This document shows, piece after piece, positions 63,419 to 64,000 of a stretch of DNA of 64,000 nt (position 1 is the stretch's first letter; each line of letters begins with the position of its first letter). The DNA comes from Sulfurospirillum sp. SCADC (lineage in GTDB: Bacteria > Campylobacterota > Campylobacteria > Campylobacterales > Sulfurospirillaceae), in NCBI RefSeq assembly GCF_000743525.1, contig NZ_JQGK01000003.1, positions 1 to 64,000 on the forward strand, given 5' to 3'. A program made the position numbers and the translations under genes. The notes beneath the pieces were generated by a model. That model was not told the DNA's origin and ran no database searches. It saw nothing but the letters and a program-made list of their open reading frames with translations.

Positions 63419-64000
63419 TGCTCAAACCTTCCAAAATCGCGATACTGCTTCTTAGCGGTGTCGCGCTTACCCTTTTTTTTATCTGCCCTCAGACACGCCA
63501 TTTCTTTTTTGAGTTGATCGCCCTGTTTCAAAGCTTAGACATCGAAACTATCAAAGCGTACATTCTCTCCTTTGGCATGCTCGCTCCTTTGGTTTCTTTT
63601 GCGTTGATGGTCTTTCAAGCGGTCTTGGCACCACTTCCAGCGTTTCTCATCACCTTTGCGAACGCAGCGCTCTTTGGCTGGGTGTATGGAGCCGCACTTT
63701 CATGGTTTAGCGCGATGGTGGGAGCACTGTTGTGTTTTTACATCGCCAAGTTTTTGGGTCGCGATGTGGTCGAAAAACTCACCAGTAAAATGGCGTTGGA
63801 AAGCGTGGATGCTTTTTTTGAGAAGCATGGCACGTACGCGATTGTGATCGCCAGACTGCTTCCGTTTATCTCCTTTGATGTGGTGAGTTACGCCGCAGGG
63901 TTGACCTCCATGAGGCTGAGCTCTTTTTTGATCGCCACAGGTATGGGGCAACTGCCTGCAACGTTGGTCTATTCGTACGCAGGAGAGATGCTCACAGGCG
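63418..64000 (+). CDS. VTT/DedA-like membrane protein (TVP38/TMEM64), truncated by window
   Basis: An open frame runs from ATG 63418 to the window end (194 residues). It has membrane segments and the TVP38 signature region: PLPAFLITFANAALFG (about 78), the GR...-type FLGRDVVE, and IVIARLLPFISFDVVSYAAG (about 143). Family proteins are thought to scramble or flip lipids. It overlaps the rhodanese stop codon and continues beyond the window. Confidence 0.85.
   Translation, partial: MLKPSKIAILLLSGVALTLFFICPQTRHFFFELIALFQSLDIETIKAYILSFGMLAPLVSFALMVFQAVLAPLPAFLITFANAALFGWVYGAALSWFSAMVGALLCFYIAKFLGRDVVEKLTSKMALESVDAFFEKHGTYAIVIARLLPFISFDVVSYAAGLTSMRLSSFLIATGMGQLPATLVYSYAGEMLTG

Overview
The window is chromosomal DNA from a member of the Campylobacterota (Epsilonproteobacteria), most likely a Sulfurospirillum-like free-living anaerobe. 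I infer this from gene order recalled from Campylobacter jejuni (ktrA/ktrB-rodA-rluD-flpA-trmB-ftsE-ftsX-pyrH-rpoZ-spoT-tyrS-amiA; aspS-adk, nadK-recN-cbrR-tatD-mltD-rlpA-kdsC-lptC-lptA-engB-mrdA; metG-fbp-mobB-slt-yggT-gltX), from a Wolinella-type nrfHAIJ nitrite-ammonification operon, and from moderate GC (about 42%, judged by eye). No database was consulted.

Layout. 1-18080: potassium uptake (trkA-trkH), a CAU-anticodon tRNA, rodA, then a tightly packed plus-strand run covering an RluD-type pseudouridine synthase, an FlpA-like fibronectin-III lipoprotein, trmB, the FtsEX divisome complex with its murein-hydrolase activator, pyrH, rpoZ, the stringent-response enzyme, tyrS, a nitronate monooxygenase-like protein and an amidase. 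18067-30428: aspS-adk-cinA-like (minus), a diguanylate cyclase, nadK-recN, lactate permease, a CbrR-like response regulator, tatD and mltD. 30409-36558: envelope biogenesis (rlpA, kdsC, lptC, lptA, engB, an MreD-like membrane protein, mrdA) with hisB and argA embedded. 36575-48089: minus-strand block of DJ-1, ybeY, a MurF-like orphan, metG, fbp, mobB, slt, yggT, a GluRS-like protein lacking its catalytic signatures, and a GlnRS-YqeY fusion. 48249-56447: two Crp/Fnr regulators bracketing nrfHAIJ, with an FNR-type operator at about -41.5, followed by an output-less PilJ/NarX-type sensor. 56510-60274: hydrolase, lrgAB, and a type II restriction-modification pair whose methylase closely resembles YhdJ (ATGCAT). 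60287-64000: a fused TIGR04282/TIGR04283-type glycosyltransferase, MtnK-like kinase, rhodanese lipoprotein and a VTT-domain membrane protein cut by the window edge; this combination suggests an arsenosugar-type cluster.

The most striking signal is not a gene. The 10-bp palindrome TTACATGTAA occurs 32 times exactly (plus near matches), on the order of 200 times more than base composition predicts. It lies mostly inside genes, always in the two reading frames that avoid a stop, where it reads Leu-His-Val or (Phe/Leu/Ile)-Thr-Cys. It behaves like the cyanobacterial HIP1 highly iterated palindrome and is missing from the restriction-modification island and from a 7.4-kb stretch covering ftsE-spoT. 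The second notable finding is the GluRS relic coupled to an acquired GlnRS, which looks like a remodelled tRNA-Gln charging pathway.
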